Origin: Candidatus Omnitrophota bacterium
Lineage (GTDB): Bacteria; Hinthialibacterota; Hinthialibacteria; JAKQFZ01
Reading direction: 5' to 3'
Assembly (NCBI GenBank): GCA_029558215.1
Contig: JAKQFZ010000639.1
Coordinates: 1-6,559, forward strand
Length of the DNA stretch: 6,559 bases
Shown here: one piece after another, positions 1-6,348 of the stretch
Numbering within the stretch: the first letter of the stretch is position 1
Layout: every line of letters starts with the position of its first letter
Notes under the pieces: generated by a model
What the model saw: the letters and a program-made list of their open reading frames with translations, nothing else
Databases searched by the model: none
What the model was told of the DNA's origin: nothing
Position numbers and translations under genes: made by a program

Positions 1-178
1 GTTGCGCCATACGTTCCAGGATCTGATCGAGTTCGAAATCCAGCGTGTCCTCTGCTTCGGATTCATCTTCCAACGCGGGAGTTGTTATGATCTCCTCTAC
101 AGTTTCCTCCTCATCAGGAGTAGCGACTGATGCATCGGTCAATTTCACACCGGCGCCGATCAATTCCTTGTCGACCAG
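1..178 (-). CDS. Displaced acidic C-terminal continuation of the methyltransferase-helicase (partial, runs off the window)
   Basis: This minus-strand frame has no stop from position 199 to the window edge and overlaps the last codons of the large gene in a different frame. Read from 178 it gives 59 residues starting LVDKELIGAGVKLTD, of which 19 are Asp or Glu and only three are Lys or Arg. No convincing start serves it: there is no ATG before one at 10-8, and the GTG at 145-143 and the TTG at 166-164 lack a well-spaced Shine-Dalgarno. Joining it to the large protein near residue 1592 gives KLETLAAKL followed by LVDKEL, which continues the preceding coiled coil smoothly, whereas the annotated ending WSTRN does not. 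I infer a one-base loss near 175-183, for example CCC read as CC in TTGGCCTGG on the minus strand. It could be a sequencing or assembly error or a real mutation. The alternative is an independent downstream gene overlapping the large one. Confidence 0.5.
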   Translation of the reverse strand, partial: MVDKELIGAGVKLTDASVATPDEEETVEEIITTPALEDESEAEDTLDFELDQILERMAQ

Positions 179-3100
179 GCCAACTTGGCTGCCAGTGTTT
201 CAAGCTTGGAGGCGTGCTCCCATTCTTCACTCAAAGCGGCATGGTACTTCTCGACCTGTCTGGTGAGGTGCTCAAGACGCTCATCATTCTTCGTGATCTC
301 ACCGTCGATCGAACGGATGGTTGCATCGATGCTCATGACTGTACCGGTATCCGAGTCGGATACGTGGGCGACGAGTACCTGGGGGACGCCATAATCCAGC
401 AGGATCTCCGCGCCGCTCCCAGATTCTTCGATTAGAGACCGCATGCTGCGTTCGATGTTGGGTTTTACCCGCAGCCATGTTGTGAAGCCCCTGTATTTCC
501 CCACATTCTTTCGTGCCTCCTGACCGGTCCGTTCGGCTTCGAGTTTCAAGATCCTGGCGGCTTCGATCAACGCTGCTCCCGCAGTTCGTCTTTCGTCATG
601 CAGCACCTCGTTGACCTTCATGTTGAATTTGTCCGCTGGATGTGCATCGCGCATCTCTGCCGCCTTGCGAAGATACTCAACGCGGGTTTGTGTTTGTGCG
701 AGTTCCTCCCGGTTCTGGGAGAGCCGGCGCTGCGAATCCCTGCGGTTGGTCTGCCATGACGCACGCAGGTTCTCCAGTTTGACGATCTCGTTCTGTAACA
801 CCACGCGCTCGATAATTTTCGGGTTGCCGCTGGCCAGCGCCTTGATCTCCGCCATCGAGAGAACCGTATCGCCGATATCCTCCATCTCACGGACTTGGGT
901 ATTACCAGTGAGAAACTGTGCGATGAAACGGGCCTTGGTCTCCAGAATCTGCCAGACGTACGCGTCAAAACTTGATTCTGTGATGTACACGAAGGAGAAG
1001 ACTTCGCCGTAGCAATTGCCCTGTCGAAGGAGGCGCCCATCTCTTTGTTCGAGGTCGGCTGGCCTCCACGGAGCATCCAGGTGGTGCATCGCAATTGCGC
1101 GCGTTTGAACGTTCATGCCGGTTCCCATCTTTTCCGTCGAGCCGATCAACACGCGGATGCGACCCATTCTGACGGACTCGAATAGTTGAGCCCGGGCCGT
1201 TGGGTTCCTGGCATCATGAATAAAGGCGATCTCGTCCGCACGCACGCCATTGTTCACCAGCTTCGCTTTGAGGTCGGCATATACATTCTCAAATGATGCC
1301 TCATCGTCCTCGTAGCGGCTTTCTTCATCACCTTCCTCCTTGTCCACTACAGTGATTTTTTCCTTCTGCGGCTTGGGCGTACCAAGATCGCAGAAGACCA
1401 GTTGCGCCGCGTTGTGTGGCTCTGTGACGTGGTAGATCTCTGAGATAACCCACGCCGCTGTGTTGATCTTCGATGTCTTGAGATCGGGGACGCCCGGCCA
1501 GATCATGCGCATGTCCAGAGCCGCCTTGCGCCCTTCTCCAATAATCTTAAGCATATTGTCGTCCTTGGGGTCGACCTTGCCGCCACGCACTTCCTCGGCA
1601 CGTTCCGCCAATTCCCTGACGAATTCCTTTAGATGTCTGGAGCCGGGCATCTTTATGGGTGTCGGCTTACTGCCATATAACATGGGTCGTTCCACTTCGT
1701 TGGATACCTGCTCCCAGCGCCGCATGATCATGAATTGCGAAAGCATGCTTGCCAGTTCAGGGATGTTCGTGAAGCGTGCCAGGCGCGTGTTCACACGGAA
1801 GCCGCCACCGTCCGGTGTCATCTCGGGGATCATGACTGCATCTGCGAACATCTGTGCCCAAGAGTCGAAGTGTGAAAGCCCCAGATCCACCAGTGTGTCG
1901 TACTGGAAGTACCTCTGCATGGTGAATATTTCTGCCATCGTGTTGGTGAGCGGTGTGCCAGTCAAACCAATGAACCGTTTGTTGTTTTGCAGTAAGTTGC
2001 GGACTTTGACGAACATATCGAAGGCGCGTTGGGAGTCGGTGTTGGGCAGTCCCGCGATGCGTGTCATCTTGGAATGGAAATACAAATTCTTGAACAGGTG
2101 GAATTCGTCTGATACCAACAGATCGATCCCCAACTGCTCCCATGTAATCGTGTCGGTGCTGTCCTTGGTCATGTCTGACTTGTCAACCAGCTTTGCCTCG
2201 AAGCGTTTGATGGCTTTTTGGATTTCCTTCATGGCGCGGCGGTCATAATCATCCGAGGCTTTGAGTTGCTGCAGAAAATCCCGCAGCTCATCCAACTCGG
2301 ACTCTATGAATTCGTTCATCGTTTCAGGCTTTACGGGCAGCAACTTGAAGGATGACTGTGGCACGATGACCGCATCCCAGTTTCCTGTGGCGATCCGACT
2401 CATGAAATGCCGGCGGTTGCGTTTACTTAGGTCATCCTTGCCGGCGCACAAAACATCCGCACTGGGATAGGCTGCCAGGAATTGTTCCCGCCACTGCTCC
2501 GTCAAATGATTTGGCACCACGAACATACTCTTGTGAGCAAAGCCGAGACGGATGGCTTCCATGGCACTGATGATCGCTGTCAGGGTCTTGCCAAGTCCAA
2601 CTTCATCGCCTACCAGCGACGATCTGTTCTGCAGATTGAACCAGACTGCATCCTTCTGCAATTGTCTGGGAGCAATATCCAAAGATAGACCGGGGAAGTT
2701 CAGGTGGGAACCGTTGTACGCTGGCCGGGCGAACACGTTGAAGCGCTCGTTGTATATGCGAGCCAGGTGTTCTGAACGCTCGTTGTCCTTCCAAAGCCAT
2801 GTTACAAAATGCGCCTTCAATTCCTCCAGCTTGGCTTGGGCGGCAATTGTGGCTTCCTTGTTGACTGCGCGTTTTCCGTCCTCCAGTTCATCGTAAACAA
2901 CTGGCGTTTGAGCATTCAGCCCCATCTCCATGAGATCGAGGGCACCTTTGCGGTTCGTTCCCCAGCGGGTTGTGTTCTCTGCCGGGATCGCCCACTTGTT
3001 GCGCACGCTCAATTTCCAGGTGCCAAGTTTGGGGATGTAGGTGACCTGCGGCGATACACCTGGCAAAATCTCGCGCACAAACTCCTCGATATATTCTGTG

Positions 3101-4953
3101 GGGATCCATCCTGAGCCGAGGCGGGCCTTGATCTCATTGGGTTTGAGCGGCTTCGGCAAGGCTTGTTCCAATGCCTCAATCGTGGACTTTAGCCGCGGCT
3201 CGATCGCGACCATCGCTCGTGCGGCATGAAGCTTTTCCGCGATATTGCCGGACAGGTATTTTTCCGCGATCTCCCAATGACCTTCGGGTGTCCAAAATAT
3301 CCGGCCGGATAGCTCGCTCTCTGCCTGCTCAAGGGACACGTTCGTGAGCGAAGCGATCCACTCCATGTCCACACCACCGGTTTTGTTCAGGCAGAACAGG
3401 AACGCATCGCGGCAATCCTTGATCTCCTCCGGCGGCCCTGCGCTGCGGACAGTCGAGTCAGAGAAAATGCGGGCTTTCTGCGCCGTATTCGTGAGAGCCT
3501 GGTAATCCAGTTCGAGTGCCAGCAAGAAAGGCAGGGCTGCACTGTCAGCCAGGAGTTTTTGATTCAGTTTGTTGGAAATGGGTCCGAAGCGGGAGATAAA
3601 GCTATCGTAGGCTTGATTGAGTCCCTCTCGCTGATCGGCAACAGCGGCAAGGTTTCCGCCGGATGTCTCCATATCCAGCAGTGTTCTCGCCGCGCGATAG
3701 ATTTCCCGCAAACCTTCCAAGCGCCGGCGATGATCCACTGGGGTATTTTCAGGAATAGGAATGACATGAGGTGCAGGAGTGGTTTCAACGACGATATCTG
3801 TGGCATGACTGGCGCTATGCCTTACCAACAGGCTGTCTTCCGGAAGAACGTCTTCCAGTATTTCCGTGATCAGGCCGGCGATGGGTTTGTCACCATCGTA
3901 TCGAACCGTGTATTCTCCAGCGCCATACATACCGCGTTTTGTGCCCACTTGTCCGACCATCCATTCCGGATGTTCGCAGTAGATCAAGTTGTGCCGGACC
4001 TTGCCGTCCTTATCTTCCTCATTTTTCACATGACCGTCATGGACCAGCTCCACCTCCTGTGTGTCCACCCAGCAAGGTAAATCGCCTTCCTCACGAATGG
4101 CGTGACGTCTTTGTAGAAAGAGAATATCGGTCACAACCTGTGTGCCTGCGTTGCCAAGAAAGGTAGTATCCGGCAGGCGGACCGCGACCAGCAGGTCGGC
4201 ACGCCTGGCAAGCCATTCGCGAAAAGCTTTGTTCTTCTTGTCCAAGGTGTAACGGCTCGTGATGAACGCAACCACACCTCCGGGTCGTACCAATGAAATT
4301 GCCTTGGCGAAGAAGTAATCGTGGATACATGCCTTCAAACGTGCATCCTTCATGGTACGGTCGATGATCGGGTAGTTTCCAAACGGGATATTGGAGATCG
4401 CAAGGTCGAATTGTTCGGATGCGAGCCGTACGTTCTCGAAGCCCTCCTCAAAGGTTGTGTTCCGGCCTTCCGTATCCGGGTGCAGGTGTTTCAGAATCCT
4501 GGCGGTCACCTTGTCCAGTTCGATCTCCACCCAACGGGTCTTCTGGCGTATTGGCTCGGGCATGCTGCTTATAAAATGTCCCACACCTGCAGATGGATCC
4601 AATACCCGCAATGTAGATAACTTATCTGCGCCCAGGCGCATGACTCCCGACCACATGGAACGGATGATGGGGAGGCTGGTGTAGTGGGCATTCAACGTGC
4701 TGCCCTGAATGGATTCCCACTCCTCTTGCGTTACCGAATCGACCACTTCGGAGAGTTTGTGGTGCAGCACACTGGAATCTCCCCAACCTGTATACATCGC
4801 AAGTAGGGACTGTTCGTCCGGTGTGGCGCTTCTCCCTGCTTCGTCCAATTGTTTGAGCAGTCGGATCACACCAAGGTTATTCTCGGCCTTTTGCCCATCC
4901 CCGCCCAGGTACAACGTCTCCATGTGTGGGGGAAAATAGAAAGTATTGTTCAC
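160..4953 (-). CDS. N6-adenine DNA methyltransferase fused to SNF2-type helicase (DarB-like, mobile-element type)
   Basis: This 1597-residue protein joins a DNA methyltransferase to an ATP-driven DNA translocase. The N-terminal part (about 85-285) carries the AdoMet-binding motif LDPSAGVGHF at 118-127 and the catalytic-loop variant NIPF at 188-191, which marks the N6-adenine methylase fold. Residues 300-740 form a connecting region with no motif I recognise. The helicase begins about 760: Walker A GDEVGLGKT at 782-790, Walker B box DEFH at 949-952, LTGTP at 997-1001, motif V near GTGMNVQ at 1277-1283 and motif VI QRDGRLLRQG at 1303-1312. Helical coiled-coil segments follow at about 1380-1435 and 1545-1590. 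The GTG start is preferred because AGGAG lies seven bases upstream; the ATG at codon 11 has no such signal. Phage P1 DarB and similar giant proteins of conjugative elements share this order and protect incoming DNA from restriction. No nuclease motif is visible. The stop at 160 is probably caused by a frameshift. Fold assignment is firm; the biological role is inferred. Confidence 0.93.
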   Translation of the reverse strand: MNNTFYFPPHMETLYLGGDGQKAENNLGVIRLLKQLDEAGRSATPDEQSLLAMYTGWGDSSVLHHKLSEVVDSVTQEEWESIQGSTLNAHYTSLPIIRSMWSGVMRLGADKLSTLRVLDPSAGVGHFISSMPEPIRQKTRWVEIELDKVTARILKHLHPDTEGRNTTFEEGFENVRLASEQFDLAISNIPFGNYPIIDRTMKDARLKACIHDYFFAKAISLVRPGGVVAFITSRYTLDKKNKAFREWLARRADLLVAVRLPDTTFLGNAGTQVVTDILFLQRRHAIREEGDLPCWVDTQEVELVHDGHVKNEEDKDGKVRHNLIYCEHPEWMVGQVGTKRGMYGAGEYTVRYDGDKPIAGLITEILEDVLPEDSLLVRHSASHATDIVVETTPAPHVIPIPENTPVDHRRRLEGLREIYRAARTLLDMETSGGNLAAVADQREGLNQAYDSFISRFGPISNKLNQKLLADSAALPFLLALELDYQALTNTAQKARIFSDSTVRSAGPPEEIKDCRDAFLFCLNKTGGVDMEWIASLTNVSLEQAESELSGRIFWTPEGHWEIAEKYLSGNIAEKLHAARAMVAIEPRLKSTIEALEQALPKPLKPNEIKARLGSGWIPTEYIEEFVREILPGVSPQVTYIPKLGTWKLSVRNKWAIPAENTTRWGTNRKGALDLMEMGLNAQTPVVYDELEDGKRAVNKEATIAAQAKLEELKAHFVTWLWKDNERSEHLARIYNERFNVFARPAYNGSHLNFPGLSLDIAPRQLQKDAVWFNLQNRSSLVGDEVGLGKTLTAIISAMEAIRLGFAHKSMFVVPNHLTEQWREQFLAAYPSADVLCAGKDDLSKRNRRHFMSRIATGNWDAVIVPQSSFKLLPVKPETMNEFIESELDELRDFLQQLKASDDYDRRAMKEIQKAIKRFEAKLVDKSDMTKDSTDTITWEQLGIDLLVSDEFHLFKNLYFHSKMTRIAGLPNTDSQRAFDMFVKVRNLLQNNKRFIGLTGTPLTNTMAEIFTMQRYFQYDTLVDLGLSHFDSWAQMFADAVMIPEMTPDGGGFRVNTRLARFTNIPELASMLSQFMIMRRWEQVSNEVERPMLYGSKPTPIKMPGSRHLKEFVRELAERAEEVRGGKVDPKDDNMLKIIGEGRKAALDMRMIWPGVPDLKTSKINTAAWVISEIYHVTEPHNAAQLVFCDLGTPKPQKEKITVVDKEEGDEESRYEDDEASFENVYADLKAKLVNNGVRADEIAFIHDARNPTARAQLFESVRMGRIRVLIGSTEKMGTGMNVQTRAIAMHHLDAPWRPADLEQRDGRLLRQGNCYGEVFSFVYITESSFDAYVWQILETKARFIAQFLTGNTQVREMEDIGDTVLSMAEIKALASGNPKIIERVVLQNEIVKLENLRASWQTNRRDSQRRLSQNREELAQTQTRVEYLRKAAEMRDAHPADKFNMKVNEVLHDERRTAGAALIEAARILKLEAERTGQEARKNVGKYRGFTTWLRVKPNIERSMRSLIEESGSGAEILLDYGVPQVLVAHVSDSDTGTVMSIDATIRSIDGEITKNDERLEHLTRQVEKYHAALSEEWEHASKLETLAAKLAWSTRN

Positions 4954-4960
4954 AGTTCAA

Positions 4961-4965
4961 CTCCT
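4961..4965 (-). promoter_or_regulatory. Ribosome binding site deciding the GTG start of the large gene
   Basis: The minus strand reads AGGAG, then TTGAACT, then GTG. The seven-base spacing is ideal, and it supports GTG at 4953 over the downstream ATG at 4923. The site lies only ten bases below the U-tract of the upstream terminator. Confidence 0.8.
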
Positions 4966-4974
4966 GATGAAATG

Positions 4975-4997
4975 AAAAACCGCCCAGTCGGGCGGTT
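4975..4997 (-). terminator. Intrinsic terminator after the basic-protein gene
   Basis: On the minus strand the stem AACCGCCC (4997-4990) pairs perfectly with GGGCGGTT (4985-4978) around the loop GACT, and the stem runs into a short T-tract ending at 4975. It begins 23 bases after the stop codon of the basic-protein gene, which is the expected place for the end of that operon. It also lies immediately upstream of the ribosome binding site of the large gene, so that gene has to be reached by read-through or from a promoter overlapping the hairpin. Confidence 0.82.
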
Positions 4998-5020
4998 CGG
5001 TTGAATTTGCAGATGACGCA

Positions 5021-5488
5021 TCATCTTGGACTGGTAAGGATCTTCCAGCGTTTTGCAAGCGGTGTGTATGCCAAAGGTAACAAGCTGTTTTCCACCTTGA
5101 TGAGTTCGCCCCGTATCAATCTGGGGTCGGGTCGGCGTATGGCACGCGACAGCCCCAGCTCATCCGGCCTCATGTCGAGCAGCTTACGATATAGGCGCTT
5201 GCGATGGATTCGGATCGCTGTGTGTATTGAAAGATCCACCTGCTGTCGTTTGGCATGTGCTTTCATTGCCTTCACTATCTGCTCCACAACATCCTCGATG
5301 GAATCTGCAAATCCCCGGTGTCTCGGGATTCCAAGTTTCACAACGTGATGGCGGCCACGTCCGTAGGTGGTGTAGGTATGATAGAAATTCGAGAACCTGT
5401 TTCCTTCCCGGACTTCGATGACCATCCTGGTTTTTGTGTTCTTTGTTGTTATGACCGCGCGGGCGGCCAATCCTTTTGGTATTGACAT
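5021..5488 (-). CDS. Small, strongly basic protein of unknown family, probably nucleic-acid binding
   Basis: I do not recognise the family of this 155-residue protein. By my count it has 33 Lys/Arg against 13 Asp/Glu, plus many His, so it should carry a large positive charge and is a plausible DNA- or RNA-binding protein. The first half looks like a compact beta-rich segment (about residues 20-60, including RMVIEVREGNRFSNF and an aromatic stretch FYHTYTTYGRGRHH). A helix follows at about 62-83 (ADSIEDVVEQIVKAMKAHAK), then a basic region with IRIHRKRLYRKL near 100. No signal peptide or membrane segment is visible. The ATG at 5488 has AAGGAG ten bases upstream. The gene starts 27 bases after the GIY-YIG stop and is almost certainly cotranscribed with it; a terminator closes the pair. 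An ATG at 5519-5517 overlaps the GIY-YIG stop as ATGA but is in another frame, so a frameshifted N-terminus cannot be excluded. Confidence 0.75.
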   Translation of the reverse strand: MSIPKGLAARAVITTKNTKTRMVIEVREGNRFSNFYHTYTTYGRGRHHVVKLGIPRHRGFADSIEDVVEQIVKAMKAHAKRQQVDLSIHTAIRIHRKRLYRKLLDMRPDELGLSRAIRRPDPRLIRGELIKVENSLLPLAYTPLAKRWKILTSPR

Positions 5489-5498
5489 GGATAAGTTT

Positions 5499-5504
5499 CT
5501 CCTT
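5499..5504 (-). promoter_or_regulatory. Ribosome binding site of the basic-protein gene
   Basis: The minus strand has AAGGAG followed by ten bases and the ATG at 5488. The spacing is at the long end of the useful range but supports this start. The site lies in the 27-base gap between the GIY-YIG stop and this gene. Confidence 0.6.
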
Positions 5505-5515
5505 TCCTTCGATCT

Positions 5516-5875
5516 TCATGACCAGGGCAATGGAAGATCTGGGTTGTAGACAGAATGATCCAGTTCCCACTTCATGCGAGCGTACTCATTCTGTACAGGA
5601 CCTTCCAGGTCGGGGTTGCAGATGGGGCAGAGCCTTGGAGAGTTCTTGAGGTTCTTGAGCTTTCTCTCAAGATTTTGTGAATCGACCGCCCAGGTCCTGA
5701 CAACAACCCATCTGATGCCGGCGTGGTTGACAGCGCGTAATAACCTGGCTCCCATGTTTGCCTGATGGGTAATGATGCGGAACCAAAGGTGTTTGGTGTA
5801 ACCGAGGTAGTGACCTGCGTGATGATATCTTTGCTCGAAGTGAATCAAATACACATGAGCTTTCTTTCGTGTCAT
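5516..5875 (-). CDS. GIY-YIG nuclease-like protein, single small domain
   Basis: This 119-residue protein fits a compact GIY-YIG endonuclease-like domain, a fold that cuts DNA using a conserved Tyr, Arg and Glu. The first motif appears as VYLI (8-11) and the second as HYLGYT (22-27). Arg33 and His37 sit in FRIITHQ in the usual helix, and Glu70 in NLERKLK (68-74) is the likely metal ligand. CPIC at 83-86 follows and may bind a metal or be structural. The remaining 30 residues, rich in Pro and Trp at the end, match nothing I know. I chose the ATG at 5875 because GGAGGA lies three bases upstream. The longer reading from 5908 would translate through half of the terminator hairpin and is unlikely. 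The gene leads a pair with the basic protein downstream. Whether it cleaves DNA is inferred from the fold; relatives in mobile elements often have no known function. Confidence 0.85.
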   Translation of the reverse strand: MTRKKAHVYLIHFEQRYHHAGHYLGYTKHLWFRIITHQANMGARLLRAVNHAGIRWVVVRTWAVDSQNLERKLKNLKNSPRLCPICNPDLEGPVQNEYARMKWELDHSVYNPDLPLPWS

Positions 5876-5878
5876 AGT

Positions 5879-5884
5879 TCCTCC
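5879..5884 (-). promoter_or_regulatory. Ribosome binding site of the GIY-YIG gene, abutting a hairpin
   Basis: GGAGGA on the minus strand lies three bases before the ATG at 5875. Only four bases separate it from the base of the upstream 18-bp hairpin, so in a read-through transcript the stem would stand directly beside the ribosome binding site. Confidence 0.75.
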
Positions 5885-5888
5885 AAAC

Positions 5889-5928
5889 AAAAAAGAAGGG
5901 CTGTCCAAACGGACAGCCCTTCTTTTTT
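5889..5928. terminator. Long perfect hairpin, intrinsic terminator (usable from both strands)
   Basis: AAAAAAGAAGGGCTGTCC (5889-5906) and its exact reverse complement (5911-5928) flank the four-base loop AAAC, giving an 18-bp uninterrupted stem. One end is six A and the other six T, so it ends in a U-tract in either direction. On the minus strand it begins 23 bases after the stop of the 48-residue ORF and ends four bases before the GIY-YIG ribosome binding site. No plus-strand gene is visible that would need it, so its main job should be on the minus strand. Confidence 0.9.
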
Positions 5929-5951
5929 GTATTCTGAAAAGTTGCTAGTAT

Positions 5952-6098
5952 TTAGTTGGCGATCATATACAAAACCTGGGATGCATCGGCATCCATGGAA
6001 TTCACCCCTCGCATCACAGGTGATGATTTACGGTGTTTTCTTCCAGCATTATTTGTTATTGTGTTGTGGACCTGGTCGAAAGTGAATATGGCATGCAC
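5952..6098 (-). CDS. Hypothetical small protein, 48 residues, GTG start
   Basis: Nothing known to me resembles this ORF. It starts at GTG (6098-6096) with AAGGAGG seven bases upstream, the strongest ribosome binding site in the window. It ends in TAA 23 bases before a strong terminator, the same stop-to-terminator distance as the basic-protein gene. The product begins MHAIFTFDQVHNTITNNAG, has a basic patch GRKHRKS at 19-25 and ends in SQVLYMIAN. It has no Cys, no signal peptide and no membrane segment. The start overlaps an ATG in another frame (ATGTG, 6100-6096) that would give only a 14-residue peptide ending at 6056, so the ribosome site might serve a leader peptide instead. Being the only ORF here with both a good start and a terminator, it is a reasonable candidate, but it is too short to be certain. 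Confidence 0.45.
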   Translation of the reverse strand: MHAIFTFDQVHNTITNNAGRKHRKSSPVMRGVNSMDADASQVLYMIAN

Positions 6099-6105
6099 AT
6101 GGAAA

Positions 6106-6112
6106 CCTCCTT
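6106..6112 (-). promoter_or_regulatory. Strong ribosome binding site of the 48-residue ORF
   Basis: The minus strand carries AAGGAGG, close to the full anti-16S complement. It is seven bases before the GTG at 6098 and five before the out-of-frame ATG at 6100. It is the main evidence that something short is translated here. Confidence 0.65.
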
Positions 6113-6154
6113 GTTGATCTTGTGCTGATGAGTCGCAACTCGATGATGGTACGT

Positions 6155-6184
6155 TGTATAGGGAATCTGCATTGATGACGTGAA
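6155..6184 (-). promoter_or_regulatory. Tentative sigma70-like promoter for the small ORF
   Basis: On the minus strand TTCACG (6184-6179) and TATACA (6160-6155) are 18 bases apart. The -10 box matches the consensus at five of six positions and the -35 at four. Transcription would start near 6148, giving a leader of about 50 bases before the GTG start. The -35 box lies inside a TGACGT/ACGTCA inverted repeat, which would suit repression. It was found by eye and could be chance. Confidence 0.25.
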
Positions 6185-6190
6185 ACGTCA
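6176..6190. repeat. Operator-like inverted repeat TGACGT-GAA-ACGTCA
   Basis: Two six-base arms pair perfectly around a three-base centre. The length and symmetry suit a site for a dimeric helix-turn-helix regulator, and the site overlaps the tentative -35 box of the small ORF. The XRE protein encoded just upstream is an obvious candidate to bind it, but nothing in the sequence proves this. Confidence 0.4.
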
Positions 6191-6222
6191 GAACGGATAC
6201 GGCCGCGGGAAATGCTTTCGCT

Positions 6223-6234
6223 ATGTTGGAACAT
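6223..6234. repeat. Short inverted repeat ATGTT-GG-AACAT
   Basis: This is a perfect 5-2-5 palindrome in the gene-free stretch. It shares its 5-2-5 geometry, but not its sequence, with the one at 6298-6309. A 12-base palindrome of this kind can occur by chance. Confidence 0.2.
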
Positions 6235-6297
6235 CAGTTTGAACCAGCTTGCTTCCTCGTGATGGCTACTTCCTTGAGGAGATTGCCAGGATCATTT

Positions 6298-6309
6298 GTA
6301 AGGACTTAC
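6298..6309. repeat. Short inverted repeat GTAAG-GA-CTTAC
   Basis: This is a perfect 5-2-5 palindrome about 40 bases downstream of the XRE stop codon. It is too short for a terminator and has no T-tract. It could be a regulator site or chance. Confidence 0.2.
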
Positions 6310-6348
6310 CCCGTTTTTCAAATTCCCGGCATGGATTCTGGTTGCCCC

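Larger units (their letters stand above)
6113..6348 (-). other. Gene-free stretch between the XRE regulator and the small ORF
   Basis: I see no credible coding region in these roughly 235 bases. The minus-strand frames contain only short pieces without ribosome binding sites, and the plus-strand frames are antisense to the neighbours. What it does hold is a tentative sigma70-like promoter and three short perfect inverted repeats, listed separately. No terminator is obvious directly after the XRE stop at 6349, so XRE transcripts may run into this region. Confidence 0.5.

Noticed and set aside
1460..2248. 262-residue plus-strand open frame
   Set aside because: It is wholly antisense to the helicase motifs of the large gene, and the encoded sequence shows no domain I recognise. 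It looks like a shadow of the real frame.
3559..4080. 173-residue plus-strand open frame
   Set aside because: It is antisense to the large gene, shows no domain, and the minus frame there continues the same protein without a break.
5184..5570. 128-residue minus-strand frame overlapping the GIY-YIG and basic-protein genes
   Set aside because: Its N-terminal part overlaps the end of the GIY-YIG gene and its later part is Cys- and Trp-rich shadow sequence. Only the ATGA junction inside it is noted, as a finding.
5876..5908. N-terminal extension of the GIY-YIG gene to an ATG at 5908
   Set aside because: The extra 11 codons would run through the terminator hairpin, and the internal ATG at 5875 has its own GGAGGA.
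6049..6234. 61-residue minus-strand ORF
   Set aside because: It lacks a Shine-Dalgarno, overlaps the 48-residue ORF in another frame and has an Arg/Ser/His-rich composition without any domain.
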